Source: Geodermatophilus africanus (GTDB taxonomy: Bacteria; Actinomycetota; Actinomycetes; Mycobacteriales; Geodermatophilaceae). From it: 64,000 nucleotides of DNA. The position numbers and the translations under genes were made by a program. The first letter of the stretch is position 1. Each line of letters starts with the position of its first letter. Of the stretch, positions 7,281 to 19,363 are shown piece by piece. Below the pieces are notes generated by a model that searched no databases, was not told the origin of the DNA, and saw only the letters and a program-made list of their open reading frames with translations. The stretch is taken from positions 124,001 to 188,000 of the forward strand of contig NZ_FNOT01000009.1 of assembly GCF_900107105.1 (NCBI RefSeq), in the 5' to 3' direction.

Positions 7281-7916
7281 TCAGCGAGTGGAGACGGCCA
7301 CCCGGACGCCGAGGGCCACGAGCACCGTGCCGCTGACGGCCTCCAGCCGACGGCGGATCCGCGGCCGGCGGAACCAGTCGCCCGCCCTGGCGACGCCGGC
7401 GGCCAGGGCCAGGTAGAGCCCCGTCTCCAGCATGATCTGCAGGAGACCGAGCAGCGCGGTCGTCGCGAACACCGGGCCCTCGGCCGGCACGAACTGCGGG
7501 TAGAAGGCGATCATGAAGACGGCGGCCTTGGGGTTCGCCAGCTGCACGAGCAGGCCCTCGCCGAAGCCCCTCCACCAGCCGCGCGCCGTCGGCCGGACCG
7601 GCACCGCGATCTCCTCCCCCGTGTCGCGCCACGCGGCGCGCCAGGCCCGCACGCCGAGCACGAGCAGCACCACGGCACCGACCACCCGCAGCACCAGGTA
7701 GGCCACCTCCGAGGCCGCGACGAGGGCGGCGAACCCCGCGCCCGCGACCAGCGCCCACACGTACAGCCCCAGCTCCAGGCCCAGCACCGTGGGGACGGCG
7801 GCGGGCAGTCCGCGCAGCGCCGCGCGGCGGACGATCAGCGCCATCGCCGGCCCCGGCGAGGCCGAGATCAGCAGCACCGCCAGCACGAAGGCCGGCAGCG
7901 TCGAGACGACGTCCAC
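7281..7916 (-). CDS. LysE/RhtB-family exporter
   Basis: A 211-residue membrane protein of the amino-acid exporter (LysE/RhtB) family with about six TM helices. It carries the family signature SPGPAMALIVRRAALRG near residue 20, with the usual ISASPGP loop, and LVQLANPKAAVFMIAFYPQF in the middle. It probably exports a small amino acid or related metabolite, but the substrate is not predictable. The GTG at 7916 (VDVVSTLPAFVLAVLL) matches where homologues begin. An ATG at 7976 would add 20 charged residues. The divergent M50-like gene lies upstream. Confidence 0.85.
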   Translation of the reverse strand: MDVVSTLPAFVLAVLLISASPGPAMALIVRRAALRGLPAAVPTVLGLELGLYVWALVAGAGFAALVAASEVAYLVLRVVGAVVLLVLGVRAWRAAWRDTGEEIAVPVRPTARGWWRGFGEGLLVQLANPKAAVFMIAFYPQFVPAEGPVFATTALLGLLQIMLETGLYLALAAGVARAGDWFRRPRIRRRLEAVSGTVLVALGVRVAVSTR

Positions 7917-7992
7917 GGCCCGATCCTCGCGGTCGTCTCCGGCATGGTCGATGCGCTTCGTCCAGCTCGTGTTCATCTGATTTGAGTTGTCG

Positions 7993-8006
7993 TTAAGGAT
8001 AACGGA
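7993..8006 (+). repeat. Degenerate copy of the TTGGGGATAACGGT motif
   Basis: TTAAGGATAACGGA matches 11 of 14 bases of the motif seen four times later in the window, in the same orientation. It lies in the divergent region between the LysE and M50-like genes. Confidence 0.35.
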
Positions 8007-8110
8007 CGCAAGACGTCAGGGGGAGAGACGCGTCTTTCCTGCACATCGGCGGGTCAGCGGTCCGACGGGACCACCGAGCACTCACAGCTGCGTGCGGTTG
8101 ACTCCCCGGT

Positions 8111-8815
8111 GTGGACGTCGTCGAGGGGTTCTGGACCCGCGTGACCACTCCCCTGCCCCAGCTGCCGACGGCGGTCCTGGTGAGTGCGCTCGTCGCGGCC
8201 GCCGTCGTCGTCGGGGCCCCTGCCCTGTGGCGGCCGGCCCGCACGGTCGTGACCATCGCCCACGAGGGCGCGCACGGGCTGGTGGCGCTGGCCGCGGGGC
8301 GGCGGCTGGCCGGCATCCGGCTGCACTCGGACACCTCGGGTCTGACCGTGTCGGCGGGGCGGCCGACCGGCCTGGGCATGGTGCTGACCTGCGCCGCCGG
8401 CTACACCGGGCCGGCGCTGTTCGGGCTGGGCGCCGCGGCGCTGCTGGCCGCCGGGCACGCCGTCGGGCTGCTGTGGGCGCTGCTGAGCCTGCTGGCGCTG
8501 CTGCTGGTGCAGATCCGCAACTGGTACGGGCTCTGGGCGGTGCTGGCCACCGGCGCCGTCGTCGTGGCCGTGACACGCTGGCTGCCGCCGTCCGGACAGG
8601 CCGCCTTCGCCGCTGCCGGCACCTGGTTCCTGCTGCTGGCCGCACCGAAGACGGTGCTCGAGCTGCAGCGGGCCCGGCGGCGCCGGGCCGCACCGGACTC
8701 CGACGCCGACCAGCTGGCCCGCCTCACCCGCCTGCCGGCACTGCTGTGGGTCGGGCTGTTCCTGCTGGTCGACGTCGGCGCGCTGCTGCTCGGCGGCTGG
8801 TGGCTGCTCGGCTAG
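8111..8815 (+). CDS. M50-like membrane metalloprotease family protein
   Basis: A 234-residue integral membrane protein. The second hydrophobic segment is followed by TIAHEGAHGLVALAAGRR, a HExxH zinc-protease motif (HEGAH at about residues 52-56) inside a membrane helix, as in the M50B-type peptidase family. Further helices (about six in all) include GYTGPALFGLGAAALL. A conserved charged stretch RARRRRAAPDSDAD precedes the last helix. Classical M50 enzymes also need a distal Asp ligand; none stands out in a canonical (N/L)DG context, so activity is uncertain. The start is GTG (VDVVEGFW). The gene stands alone between the LysE gene and the GH65 operon. Confidence 0.75.
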   Translation: MDVVEGFWTRVTTPLPQLPTAVLVSALVAAAVVVGAPALWRPARTVVTIAHEGAHGLVALAAGRRLAGIRLHSDTSGLTVSAGRPTGLGMVLTCAAGYTGPALFGLGAAALLAAGHAVGLLWALLSLLALLLVQIRNWYGLWAVLATGAVVVAVTRWLPPSGQAAFAAAGTWFLLLAAPKTVLELQRARRRRAAPDSDADQLARLTRLPALLWVGLFLLVDVGALLLGGWWLLG

Positions 8816-8943
8816 TCCTCCCCGACCCGGCAGTGTCCGCCGGCCCTGGCCGGGTCGGCGCCGTCCGGAGGCGAGCCTGCGAGCCTGCGAGCGGTGAGGG
8901 GGACGGGGTCCTTCTCCGAGGCGTGGGGGAGGGTGGTCCTTGC
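8816..8943. repeat. Stop-anchored GC-rich repeat and intergenic repeat unit
   Basis: Bases 8852-8873 are identical to 20345-20366. They are followed by CCTGCGAG units and GAGGGGGACGGGGTCCTT, and the element ends against the stop codon of the GH65 gene. Read on that gene's strand, the stop TGA runs directly into GCAAGGACC. It is probably part of a transcription-terminator-like repeat family. Confidence 0.6.
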
Positions 8944-11307
8944 TCAGCGGCGGCCGCGCCGCCTCGGCGCCACGCCGTGCGGTTGGTGCACGGGCGCCAC
9001 CTCGGGTGCGGGCGGGATCGCGGCGGTCACCTCGTCCTCGGTCACCGTGAGCCGCCGGCCGTGGTGTTGCACGTCCAGCGGGTCGCCCTCGATCACCCGG
9101 TAGGTCGCCTCGGTGGGCGTGACGGTCACGACGAGCAGCCGGCCCTGGTAGTTCAGCCGGAACCGCAGCCGGGTGATCCGGTCGGGCAGCCGGGGCGCGA
9201 AGGCCAGCTGCCCGCCGTGGTCGCGCATCCCGCCGAGCCCTGCGACGGCGACCGTCCAGCCCCCGGCCAGCGAGGCGATGTGCAGGCCGTGCCCGGAGTT
9301 GCCGTGCAGGTTCTGCAGGTCGGTCAGCGTGGCCTCGCCCCAGTAGTCGTAGGCCAGCGCCAGGTGGCCGGTCTCGGCGGCGACCACGGCCTGCTGGGTG
9401 GCCGAGAGGGAGGAGTCGCGCACCGTCCGGGCCTCGTAGTAGGCGAAGTCGGCGACCTTCTCCTCGTGGGTGAAGGCGTCGCCGCGCAGGTGCAGCGCCA
9501 TCACCAGGTCGGCCTGCTTGACCACCTGCTTGCGGTAGATGTCGAAGTACGGGTAGTGCAGGAGCAGCGGGTAGCAGTCCGGCGGGGTCGCCTCGAAGTC
9601 CCACTCCTCGTGGTGGGTGAAGGCGTCGGACTGCATGTGCACGCCGCGCCGGGTGTCGTAGGGCACCGCCATGAGCGCGGCCGCCCGGTCCCAGCGGGTG
9701 GTCTCGTCCCCGGTGACGCCGAGCCGGCCGGCCACGTCGGGCTGGCGCTTCACAGCCGCGATCGCCTCGCGCAGGTTCCGCTGCGCCATGAGGTTCGTGT
9801 AGACGTTGTTGTCCACCACGGCGGTGTACTCGTCAGGACCGGTGACGCCGTCGATCCGGAAGCCGTGCTCGTCGTCGAAGTGACCCAGCGAGGCCCACAG
9901 CCGGGCGGTCTCGATCAGCAGCTCGGCGCCGTGGTCCCGGTCGAACTCCTCGTCCTCGGTGGCGTTGTGGTACCGGACGACGGCGTCGGCGATGTCGGCG
10001 TTGATGTGGAAGGCCGCCGTGCCCGCAGGCCAGTAGCCCGACGTCTCCTCGCCTCGGATCGTCCGCCAGGGGAAGGCCGCCCCCTCCAGGCCGAGCACCC
10101 GGGCCCGCTCGCGGGCCAACTCGAGGGTGGAGTGCCGCCAGCGCAGCGCGTCACGGGCGGCGTGAGGCGCGATGTAGGTGAGCACCGGCAGCACGTAGGT
10201 CTCGGTGTCCCAGAAGGTGTGCCCGTCGTAGCCAGGACCGGTCAGGCCCTTGGCGGGGATGGGCTGGCGCTCGGCGCGCAGGCCGGCCTGGAGCAGGTGG
10301 AAGACGCCGACCCGCACGGCCTGCTGCAGCTCGTCGTCCCCTTCGATCTCGACGTCGGCGTGCTGCCAGTGCTCGTCGAGCACCTCGCGCTGCTCGCGCA
10401 GCAGCCGCTCGAAGCCGGCCAACTTGGCGGTGGCCAGCGCACCCTCGACCTGGTCGCGCAGCGCCGCCGCCGAGCGCCGGGAGGACCAGCCGTAGGAGAG
10501 GTACTTGATCAGCCGCACCGACGAGCCCTGCGGCAGCCGGGCGGCGAGGGTGAAGCGGGCGAGGTCGTCGGTGGCCTCGATGTCGGTCGTGGAGGTGTCG
10601 GGCACCTCGACGACGTGGTCCATGCCGGCGGCCATCCTCAGCCGGCTGCGCTGGGTGCGGTGCACCAGCACCGCGCGCTGCCCCCGGGCCACCGCCATCT
10701 CGTTCAGCAGCGGGCGGGCCAGGGCAGCAGCCGCCCGGGGGTCGTCGGCCTCGGAGCCGCTGTCGACCGGCTCGTTGGCCAGCAGGTCCGACTGGAGCGC
10801 GATGTAGAGGTCGCCCTGCCCGTCGGTGCACTCGACGCTGTACTCGATGGCGGCGATCGACCGGCGGCGCAGCGAGACCAGCCGGGTGCTCGTCACCGTC
10901 ACGACGCGGCCGTTCGGCGAGCGCCACTCGGTGCAGCGGCGCAGCAGGCCGCGACGCAGGTCCAGGGTCCGCCGGTGCTCGACGATCTCGCCGTAGTCCA
11001 GGTCCAGCGGGGTGTCGCCGACCAGCAGCCGGATCAGCTTGCCGTCGGTCACGTTGACGACCGTCTGGCCCTGCTCGGGGAAGCCGTACCCGGCCTCGGC
11101 GTAGGGCAGCGGCCGCTCCTCGAAGAAGCCGTTGAGGTACGTCCCCGGGACGACGACCGGCTCCCCCTCCTCGAACGACCCCCGCATGCCGATGTGCCCG
11201 TTGGACAGTGCGAAGACCGACTCGTGGACGGCGAGCGCGGAGTGGTCGAGCCCCGTCTCGGTGAGCGCCCACGGCTCGATGGGGAAGGTGGGCCGGCCCT
11301 CGGTCAC
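8944..11307 (-). CDS. Glycoside hydrolase family 65 disaccharide phosphorylase
   Basis: A 787-residue cytosolic enzyme of family GH65, which phosphorolyses alpha-glucosides such as maltose, trehalose, kojibiose or nigerose to beta-glucose-1-phosphate and a sugar. The order is normal: an N-terminal beta-sandwich (ALSNGHIGMRGSFEEG), the linker, the (alpha/alpha)6 barrel with PGYDGHTFWDTETYVLP, and GVTGPDEYT at about residues 485-493 whose Glu is the family general acid. KQADLV and a C-terminal beta-sheet follow. The GTG start overlaps the stop of the beta-phosphoglucomutase gene (GTGA), so the two are coupled and form a route to glucose-6-phosphate. The specificity cannot be read from the sequence. 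Confidence 0.9.
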   Translation of the reverse strand: MTEGRPTFPIEPWALTETGLDHSALAVHESVFALSNGHIGMRGSFEEGEPVVVPGTYLNGFFEERPLPYAEAGYGFPEQGQTVVNVTDGKLIRLLVGDTPLDLDYGEIVEHRRTLDLRRGLLRRCTEWRSPNGRVVTVTSTRLVSLRRRSIAAIEYSVECTDGQGDLYIALQSDLLANEPVDSGSEADDPRAAAALARPLLNEMAVARGQRAVLVHRTQRSRLRMAAGMDHVVEVPDTSTTDIEATDDLARFTLAARLPQGSSVRLIKYLSYGWSSRRSAAALRDQVEGALATAKLAGFERLLREQREVLDEHWQHADVEIEGDDELQQAVRVGVFHLLQAGLRAERQPIPAKGLTGPGYDGHTFWDTETYVLPVLTYIAPHAARDALRWRHSTLELARERARVLGLEGAAFPWRTIRGEETSGYWPAGTAAFHINADIADAVVRYHNATEDEEFDRDHGAELLIETARLWASLGHFDDEHGFRIDGVTGPDEYTAVVDNNVYTNLMAQRNLREAIAAVKRQPDVAGRLGVTGDETTRWDRAAALMAVPYDTRRGVHMQSDAFTHHEEWDFEATPPDCYPLLLHYPYFDIYRKQVVKQADLVMALHLRGDAFTHEEKVADFAYYEARTVRDSSLSATQQAVVAAETGHLALAYDYWGEATLTDLQNLHGNSGHGLHIASLAGGWTVAVAGLGGMRDHGGQLAFAPRLPDRITRLRFRLNYQGRLLVVTVTPTEATYRVIEGDPLDVQHHGRRLTVTEDEVTAAIPPAPEVAPVHQPHGVAPRRRGRR

Positions 11308-12032
11308 GACCCCTCCAGCAGCTGGTCGAGGTCGGTGACGACGACGTCGGCACCGGAGGCGGCCAGCGCCTGGGCCTGCCCGACCCGGTCGACGCCCACC
11401 ACGTAGCCGAAGGAACCCGCCCGGCCGGCGGCCACGCCCGCCAGCGCGTCCTCGAAGACGACGGCCTCGGCCGGCGGCACGCCCAGCGCCCGGGCGCCGG
11501 CCAGGAAGGTGTCGGGTGCGGGCTTCCCGCGCAGCGCCTGCGCCGCCGCGACCTCGCCGTCCACCCGGGTGTCGATCAGGTCGGCGAAGCCGCCGGCCTC
11601 GATCACCTCGGCGCCGTTGCGCGACGCGGTGACCACCGCGGTGGCCAGGCCGGCCTGCTTGGCCGCGCGCAGGTAGCGCATCGAGCCGGGGTAGACCTCG
11701 ACCCCGTGCTCGGCGAGCTCGGCGTGGACCAGCTGGTTCTTGCGCAGCCCCACCCCGTGCACGGTCGCGGCGTCCGGCGGGTCGTCCGGCGTGCCCTCGG
11801 GCAGCGTGATGCCGCGGCTGGCGAGGAAGTCCCGCACGCCGTCGAGCCGCGGCTTGCCGTCCACGTAGCGGTTGTAGTCCTGCTGCGAGAACTCGGGCAC
11901 CCCGGGGTCGCGCGAACGCAGGAACTCGTCGAAGGTGCGCTTCCAGGCAGCCATGTGGACCGTCGCGGTCCGGGTGAGGACGCCGTCGAGGTCGAACAGG
12001 CAGGCACGGATCGAGCCGGGGAGACCGAGCAC
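11304..12032 (-). CDS. pgmB: Beta-phosphoglucomutase, HAD family
   Basis: A 242-residue HAD-superfamily enzyme that interconverts beta-glucose-1-phosphate and glucose-6-phosphate. Motif I FDLDGVLT supplies nucleophile Asp14 and acid/base Asp16. The cap contains [14 protein letters not shown] and [14 protein letters not shown], typical of beta-PGM. Motif II is VVTASRNG, motif III Lys lies in GKPAPDTF, and motif IV is VFEDALAGV. It is the first gene of the pair with GH65, consistent with use of the phosphorylase product. The start is GTG. About 175 bp separate it from the divergent PEBP gene, and the promoter probably lies there. Confidence 0.9.
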   Translation of the reverse strand: MLGLPGSIRACLFDLDGVLTRTATVHMAAWKRTFDEFLRSRDPGVPEFSQQDYNRYVDGKPRLDGVRDFLASRGITLPEGTPDDPPDAATVHGVGLRKNQLVHAELAEHGVEVYPGSMRYLRAAKQAGLATAVVTASRNGAEVIEAGGFADLIDTRVDGEVAAAQALRGKPAPDTFLAGARALGVPPAEAVVFEDALAGVAAGRAGSFGYVVGVDRVGQAQALAASGADVVVTDLDQLLEGS

Positions 12033-12207
12033 GGCCCGACGCTACCGGCGTCCGCGGGCGCGTGCCCGGCCGGGAAACGGGCTGTTCACCGGCCCGAGAG
12101 CGGCCCCGTCCCGAACCTGCGACGGGCGGGGAGGGCGGCGTCCTCCTAGGGTCGGCGCGGGAGCACCCGTCCCCGCCCCGGTCCCACGACACCCGAGGAG
12201 CCCGTCC

Positions 12208-12753
12208 ATGGCCGACCGCCCGACGCCGCCCAGCCCCTACGACCTGCTGCCGCAGGTGCCGGGCTTCCAGCTGACCAGCGCCGACGTCACCGACGGCGCG
12301 CCGCTGGAGAAGCCGCAGGTCAGCGGGGTCATGGGCGCCGGCGGTGAGGACCGCTCGCCGCAGCTGTCCTGGTCGGGCTTCCCGGAGGGGACGAGGAGCT
12401 TCGCGGTCACCGTCTTCGACCCGGACGCGCCCACCCACAGCGGCTTCTGGCACTGGGCGGTGGCCGACATCCCGGTCTCGGTCACCGAGCTGCCCAGCGG
12501 CGCCGGCGACCGGTCGGGATCAGGGCTGCCGGAGGGCGCGGTCCAGCTGCGCAACGACGCCGGGTTCCCTGGTTTCGTCGGTGCCGCTCCCCCGGCCGGC
12601 CACGGACCGCACCGCTACTTCGTCACGGTGCACGCCGTGGACGTCGACCGGCTCGAGGTGCCGCCGGACGCCTCCCCCGCCTTCCTCGGCTTCAACCTGT
12701 TCAGCCACACCCTGGCCCGCGCCGTCCTCGTCGGCACCTACGAACAGGGCTGA
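12208..12753 (+). CDS. YbhB/YbcL-family PEBP-like protein
   Basis: A 181-residue cytosolic protein of the phosphatidylethanolamine-binding-protein (Raf kinase inhibitor-like) family. Its signatures are [27 protein letters not shown], which includes the DPDAP anion-binding motif, the helix [10 protein letters not shown], and [15 protein letters not shown]. Bacterial members have the fold but no settled function. The ATG start follows GAGGAG (CGAGGAGCCCGTCC). The product is of normal length and appears monocistronic, sitting between the divergent pgmB and the secreted serine hydrolase. Confidence 0.88.
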   Translation: MADRPTPPSPYDLLPQVPGFQLTSADVTDGAPLEKPQVSGVMGAGGEDRSPQLSWSGFPEGTRSFAVTVFDPDAPTHSGFWHWAVADIPVSVTELPSGAGDRSGSGLPEGAVQLRNDAGFPGFVGAAPPAGHGPHRYFVTVHAVDVDRLEVPPDASPAFLGFNLFSHTLARAVLVGTYEQG

Positions 12754-12864
12754 ACGGCTACGTTTCGTACCGCGGTGCGACCGGCCGGATGCGCTGTGCG
12801 GCGACACCCGGCGGGGTCGTTGAAGGTTGTCGTACTTGCTCGCTGAGCTGGGCAGCATGGTGCC

Positions 12865-13887
12865 ATGGGGGCGACCGCGGCACACGGAGGCGCGCCCCGG
12901 CGTGCCCGTCGCAGCGCGCCGGCGGCCGTGGTGTCCCTGGTCCTGCTCGCGCTGCTGGTCGCCGGGCTCGGCGTCCCCGGGTGGGCGACCGCGCAGGAGG
13001 ACCCCGGACCCGCCGCGCCGGCACCCGCTGCGCCCGCCGTGCAGGAGCAGCCCGCGCCCGAGCCCCCAGCACCCGAGCCCCCTGCGCCCGAGCCCCCTGC
13101 GCCCGCCGTGCCGGAGCTCCCCGCGCCCGCCGACGTCGTCCCCGCGGTGACCGCCGCGCAGGGTGGCGTGGGCGCGTTCGCCGTCGTCGTCGCCGAGCAG
13201 GAGCAGCGGCAGGCGGGCGTCTCCATCCGCGCGGCCGAGGCCGTGACCGCGCAGGTGCTGGCGCGGACGGCGGGCAACGAGCTGGCCGACCGCCCGTTTC
13301 CGACCGCCTCGCTGGTGAAGCTCTTCATCGCCGAGGACGTGCTGCACCGCGCCCGCACCGGCGCGATCGTCCTGACGCCCGGTGACCGGGCGCAGCTCGA
13401 GGTCATGATCCGCGGCTCGAACGACCCCGCCGCGTCCGACCTCTGGGTGCGCTTCGGCGGTGCTCGGGCCGTCAGCGACGTCGCCGTCCGCTACGGGCTG
13501 ACCGGCACCGCGCCGCCGCGCCGGTGGGGCCAGTGGGGCGAGACGACGACGACCGCCAACGACCTGGCCCGCTTCCTCGCCCGGCTGCCCGTGGTGGCAC
13601 ACCCGGACGACGCCGAGACGCTGTTGGGCTGGATGCGCGCGGCCACCCCCATCGCCTCGGACGGGTTCGACCAGGAGTTCGGCGTCTTCGGGACGCTGCC
13701 CGGCGCCGGGGTCAAGCAGGGCTGGATGTGCTGCCTCGGCGGCCAGCGCCACCTGCACTCGGTGGGCGTCGTCGGCGGGCGGGTGGTCGTGCTGCTCAGC
13801 GAGGTGCCCCGGTCGGTCGGGTGGGACGCGGCGAGCGGCGCGCTGGACGCCGCCGCGGCGGCGGTCCCGCTCGCCCCGGCGCCCTAA
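12865..13887 (+). CDS. Secreted serine hydrolase, beta-lactamase/PBP-like fold
   Basis: A 340-residue exported protein. Residues 1-43 form a signal peptide (RRARRSAPAAVVSLVLLALLVAGL, cleavage near ATA-QE). A Pro/Ala-rich linker of about 45 residues follows, with PAPEPP repeats encoded by a short DNA tandem repeat at 13050-13110. The catalytic domain has SLVK (SxxK) near residue 150 and GSND at the SxN position. The usual KTG is replaced by KQG in GVKQGWMC. It resembles class A beta-lactamase-like domains, and the altered third motif makes true beta-lactamase activity doubtful. A cell-wall role is possible. Confidence 0.75.
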   Translation: MGATAAHGGAPRRARRSAPAAVVSLVLLALLVAGLGVPGWATAQEDPGPAAPAPAAPAVQEQPAPEPPAPEPPAPEPPAPAVPELPAPADVVPAVTAAQGGVGAFAVVVAEQEQRQAGVSIRAAEAVTAQVLARTAGNELADRPFPTASLVKLFIAEDVLHRARTGAIVLTPGDRAQLEVMIRGSNDPAASDLWVRFGGARAVSDVAVRYGLTGTAPPRRWGQWGETTTTANDLARFLARLPVVAHPDDAETLLGWMRAATPIASDGFDQEFGVFGTLPGAGVKQGWMCCLGGQRHLHSVGVVGGRVVVLLSEVPRSVGWDAASGALDAAAAAVPLAPAP

Positions 13888-13894
13888 CGGCGGC

Positions 13895-14701
13895 TCAGCA
13901 GGCGTCGGCGAGGTCGGCGACGCCCACGGTGGCCAACCGGGCGAAGCCGGTGCGCTCGTAGACCCGCGCGACGTCGTCGTCCCCGGCGACCAGGAACACC
14001 AGCTCGGCGGTCTCCCGTGCGTGGGCGGTCAGCGCCGAGGCCAGTCCCGCACCGAGGCCCCGCCCGCGCAACCGGGGCAGGGTGGCCACACCGGCGATCT
14101 CGGTGATCTCGGTGCCGTCGACGTCCACCGGGTGGTGGGTGCCCACCGCGACCGGCTCGCCTCCCTCCACCGCCACCATCATGACGGTGCGGCCGGTGGC
14201 GATGCGCTCGCGCAGCACCGCGGTGCGGGGCGACCCGACGGCCACGCCGACCGCGGCCCCACCGGCCTCCGAGCGCGGCCCCGGGTTGGCGAAGGCGATC
14301 GAGGCCAGCCGCTCGTAGCGCGGCAGGTCGGGGTCGTCGGCGCCGACGAGGTAGAGCCGCACGCCCCAGGGCAGCAGCAGCTCGACCGGGTCGGCCGCGA
14401 CCAGCAGCGGCGACGAGCCGACGGTCAGCCCCGCGGTGCGGACGGCGGCCTCCACCGTGGGCGCGTCCTCGCAGACCCACTCGACGGCCACCGGGAGCCC
14501 GGCGGCCTCCTGCAGCGCCACGGCGGCTCGCACGTCGTCGGCGCCGACCGGCTCCCCCGGCCGCGGCCGCGCCGGATAGGGCCACGTGGGGCTCCCGACC
14601 GGCACGTCGAGGCCACCGGCGGACTCGATGCGTGCGTCCGGCAGCGGCGCGGCGGCGAAGTACCGCTCGACGCGCTCGAGCAGGCCGGCGGGCACGGACA
14701 C
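13895..14701 (-). CDS. GNAT-family N-acetyltransferase
   Basis: A 268-residue protein. The C-terminal half is a GNAT domain with ITEIAGVATLPRLRGRGLGAGLASALTAHA at about residues 195-225; RGRGLG is the acetyl-CoA pyrophosphate-binding loop. VYERTGFARLATVGV forms the last strands. The N-terminal half is longer than a simple GNAT and probably contributes to acceptor binding or is a degenerate second domain. The substrate is unknown. The GTG start lies 123 bp from the divergent coaA. Confidence 0.82.
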   Translation of the reverse strand: MSVPAGLLERVERYFAAAPLPDARIESAGGLDVPVGSPTWPYPARPRPGEPVGADDVRAAVALQEAAGLPVAVEWVCEDAPTVEAAVRTAGLTVGSSPLLVAADPVELLLPWGVRLYLVGADDPDLPRYERLASIAFANPGPRSEAGGAAVGVAVGSPRTAVLRERIATGRTVMMVAVEGGEPVAVGTHHPVDVDGTEITEIAGVATLPRLRGRGLGAGLASALTAHARETAELVFLVAGDDDVARVYERTGFARLATVGVADLADAC

Positions 14702-14824
14702 ACCGGCACCCTAGACGGGCTGGGGGACGACGTCCGCTCCACCGCCGATCCGGCGCCCCTGCCCCACCCGGGCGGGTGAGCCGCCGGGGCGGGACGGCAC
14801 GATGGAGTCCGTGACAGGAGTGGG

Positions 14825-15787
14825 ATGGGCGGCGTGACGGCCGCGGAACGGCCCCAGGTGTCGCCCTACGCGGTGTTCGACCGCGACTCGTGGCGGGCGC
14901 TCGCGGCGGGCGGCTCCCTGCCCCTCGACGCGGCCCAGCTGGAGTCGCTGGCCAGCCTCGGCGACCGGATCGACCTCGACGAGGTGGCGACGGTCTACCT
15001 GCCCCTCGCCGGGCTGCTGCGGCTGCACGTGGAGGCCAGCCGGAGGCTGTGGGCGGCCCGCAGCGAGTTCCTGGGCGACTCGACGGCCAAGGTGCCCTAC
15101 GTCATCGCGGTGGCCGGCAGCGTCGCCGTCGGCAAGAGCACCACCTCCCGGCTGCTGCAGACCCTGCTGACCGCCGGCCCGGGCAGCCCGCGCGTCGACC
15201 TGGTCACCACGGACGGCTTCCTCCTGCCCAACGCCGAGCTCGAGGCCCGCGGGCTGCTCGGCCGCAAGGGCTTCCCGGAGAGCTACGACCGGCGGGCGCT
15301 GCTGCGCTTCCTCGCCGACGTGAAGTCCGGCCGCGGCCAGGTCAGCGCCCCGCTGTACGACCACCAGTCCTACGACGTCGTCCCGGGTCGCCGGCAGGTC
15401 GTCGACCGGCCCGACATCCTCGTGCTCGAGGGGCTCAACGTGCTGCAGGCCGGCCGCCGGGCCGACGGCCGGGCGCCCGAGGTCTTCCTCTCGGACTTCC
15501 TCGACTTCTCGGTCTACGTCGACGCCGCCGAGACCGACCTCCAGCGCTGGTACGTCGAGCGCTTCCTCGCCCTGCGGCGCACGGCCTTCGCCGACACCAG
15601 CGCCTACTTCCACCGCTTCGCGGGCCTGACCGACGAGCAGGCCCGCGAGACCGCGCTGGGCATCTGGGCGGCGGTCAACGGCCCCAACCTCCGCGACAAC
15701 ATCGCCCCGACCCGCTCGCGGGCCCGGCTGGTGCTGCAGAAGGCCGCCGACCACGAGGTGCGCCGGGTCCTGCTGCGCAAGATCTGA
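14825..15787 (+). CDS. coaA: Type I pantothenate kinase
   Basis: This cytosolic enzyme phosphorylates pantothenate with ATP, the first and regulated step of coenzyme A synthesis. The 320-residue product has the family length. Its P-loop is GSVAVGKST at residues 98-106. DLVTTDGFLLPNAELEARGL and GFPESYDRRALLRFL follow, then YDHQSYDVVPG and the LEGLNVLQ strand. The C-terminus VNGPNLRDNIAPTRSRA is the conserved pantothenate/CoA-binding segment. The ATG follows GACAGGAGTGG. No operon partner is evident: the next + strand gene is far away, and the following region is convergent with gcvP. Confidence 0.95.
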   Translation: MGGVTAAERPQVSPYAVFDRDSWRALAAGGSLPLDAAQLESLASLGDRIDLDEVATVYLPLAGLLRLHVEASRRLWAARSEFLGDSTAKVPYVIAVAGSVAVGKSTTSRLLQTLLTAGPGSPRVDLVTTDGFLLPNAELEARGLLGRKGFPESYDRRALLRFLADVKSGRGQVSAPLYDHQSYDVVPGRRQVVDRPDILVLEGLNVLQAGRRADGRAPEVFLSDFLDFSVYVDAAETDLQRWYVERFLALRRTAFADTSAYFHRFAGLTDEQARETALGIWAAVNGPNLRDNIAPTRSRARLVLQKAADHEVRRVLLRKI

Positions 15788-15843
15788 CTTCGGTCTTTTG
15801 TCTACATGTGCGGTTGGAGCTGGCCGGGTTCGCTTGCCAGATG

Positions 15844-15857
15844 TTGGGGATAACGGT
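15844..15857 (+). repeat. TTGGGGATAACGGT motif, copy 1
   Basis: Exact match to the 14-base consensus. The reverse complement reads ACCGTTATCCCCAA, which differs at one position from a TTATCCACA DnaA-type box. The flanks are unrelated to those of the other copies. Confidence 0.55.
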
Positions 15858-16162
15858 TGAGGGCGGGTACCGGGCCGGCTGCCTATCATGATCATGGGAT
15901 TGTCGTCGCCCGCCGCGGCGCGTTCCCGCGTGTCGCCTGCGCCGGGCCCATGATCAACTCCGGCGCGGCCGGTGCCCACCCGCGGTTGATCACCGTCCCG
16001 CCGCCGACCACGGCCCCCATGCGCCCGGGGCCCGCGCCACGGGTGTCGGCCCGTCGTCGCCTGTGACGGGTGCTGCCGCGTCAGAGGCGACCACCGGAGC
16101 TCCCTGGACAGCTGTCCTTCCTCGCCCCCTCGCGCGGGCACCGCTCTAGAAGCAACCCTTTG

Positions 16163-16176
16163 TTGGGCATAACGGT
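16163..16176 (+). repeat. TTGGGGATAACGGT motif, copy 2
   Basis: TTGGGCATAACGGT has one mismatch to the consensus and the same orientation. It lies 319 bp after copy 1 in the same convergent intergenic region. Confidence 0.5.
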
Positions 16177-16314
16177 AGAAGGTGAGACGCGCAGGAGCGG
16201 CGGCCCCGGTCCTCGACCGGCGCCGCTCGTCGGCACCGTCCGTGCCCCGGGCGGGTGCAGGCGCCGCGTCCCGCCCCGCCCGGCTCGCCGGGTGCCGCCC
16301 GCAGGCGGCGGTCG

Positions 16315-19326
<3,012 letters not shown>

Positions 19327-19363
19327 TACATCGACGCTACCAGCGGCTGAGCGGGCGGTGAGA

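Larger units (their letters stand above)
15788..16314. other. Convergent intergenic region between coaA and gcvP
   Basis: No gene is supported in these 527 bp. The region holds two copies of the TTGGGGATAACGGT motif (15844-15857 and 16163-16176). It also holds a perfect 10-bp inverted repeat TGATCATGGG / CCCATGATCA at 15889-15898 and 15947-15956, with a 48-nt loop. The region must terminate both coaA and gcvP transcripts. Codon bias here is not that of a gene. Confidence 0.55.

Noticed and set aside
7987-11406. An 1139-residue + strand open frame across 8-11.4 kb
   Set aside because: It crosses the M50-like gene in another frame and runs antisense to GH65. Composition is that of an antisense shadow.
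11308-12453. In-frame upstream extension of GH65 to a 1169-residue protein
   Set aside because: It overlaps the clearly coding pgmB in another frame. The GTGA junction at 11304-11307 gives a normal GH65 length.
13050-13115. Short tandem DNA repeat that might suggest a CRISPR or minisatellite
   Set aside because: It is in frame and encodes the PAPEPP linker of a secreted protein; units are about 15 bp with no spacers.
15857-16066. ORFs in the coaA-gcvP gap as possible small genes
   Set aside because: No RBS, poor third-position bias and inverted repeats across the region favour a non-coding role.
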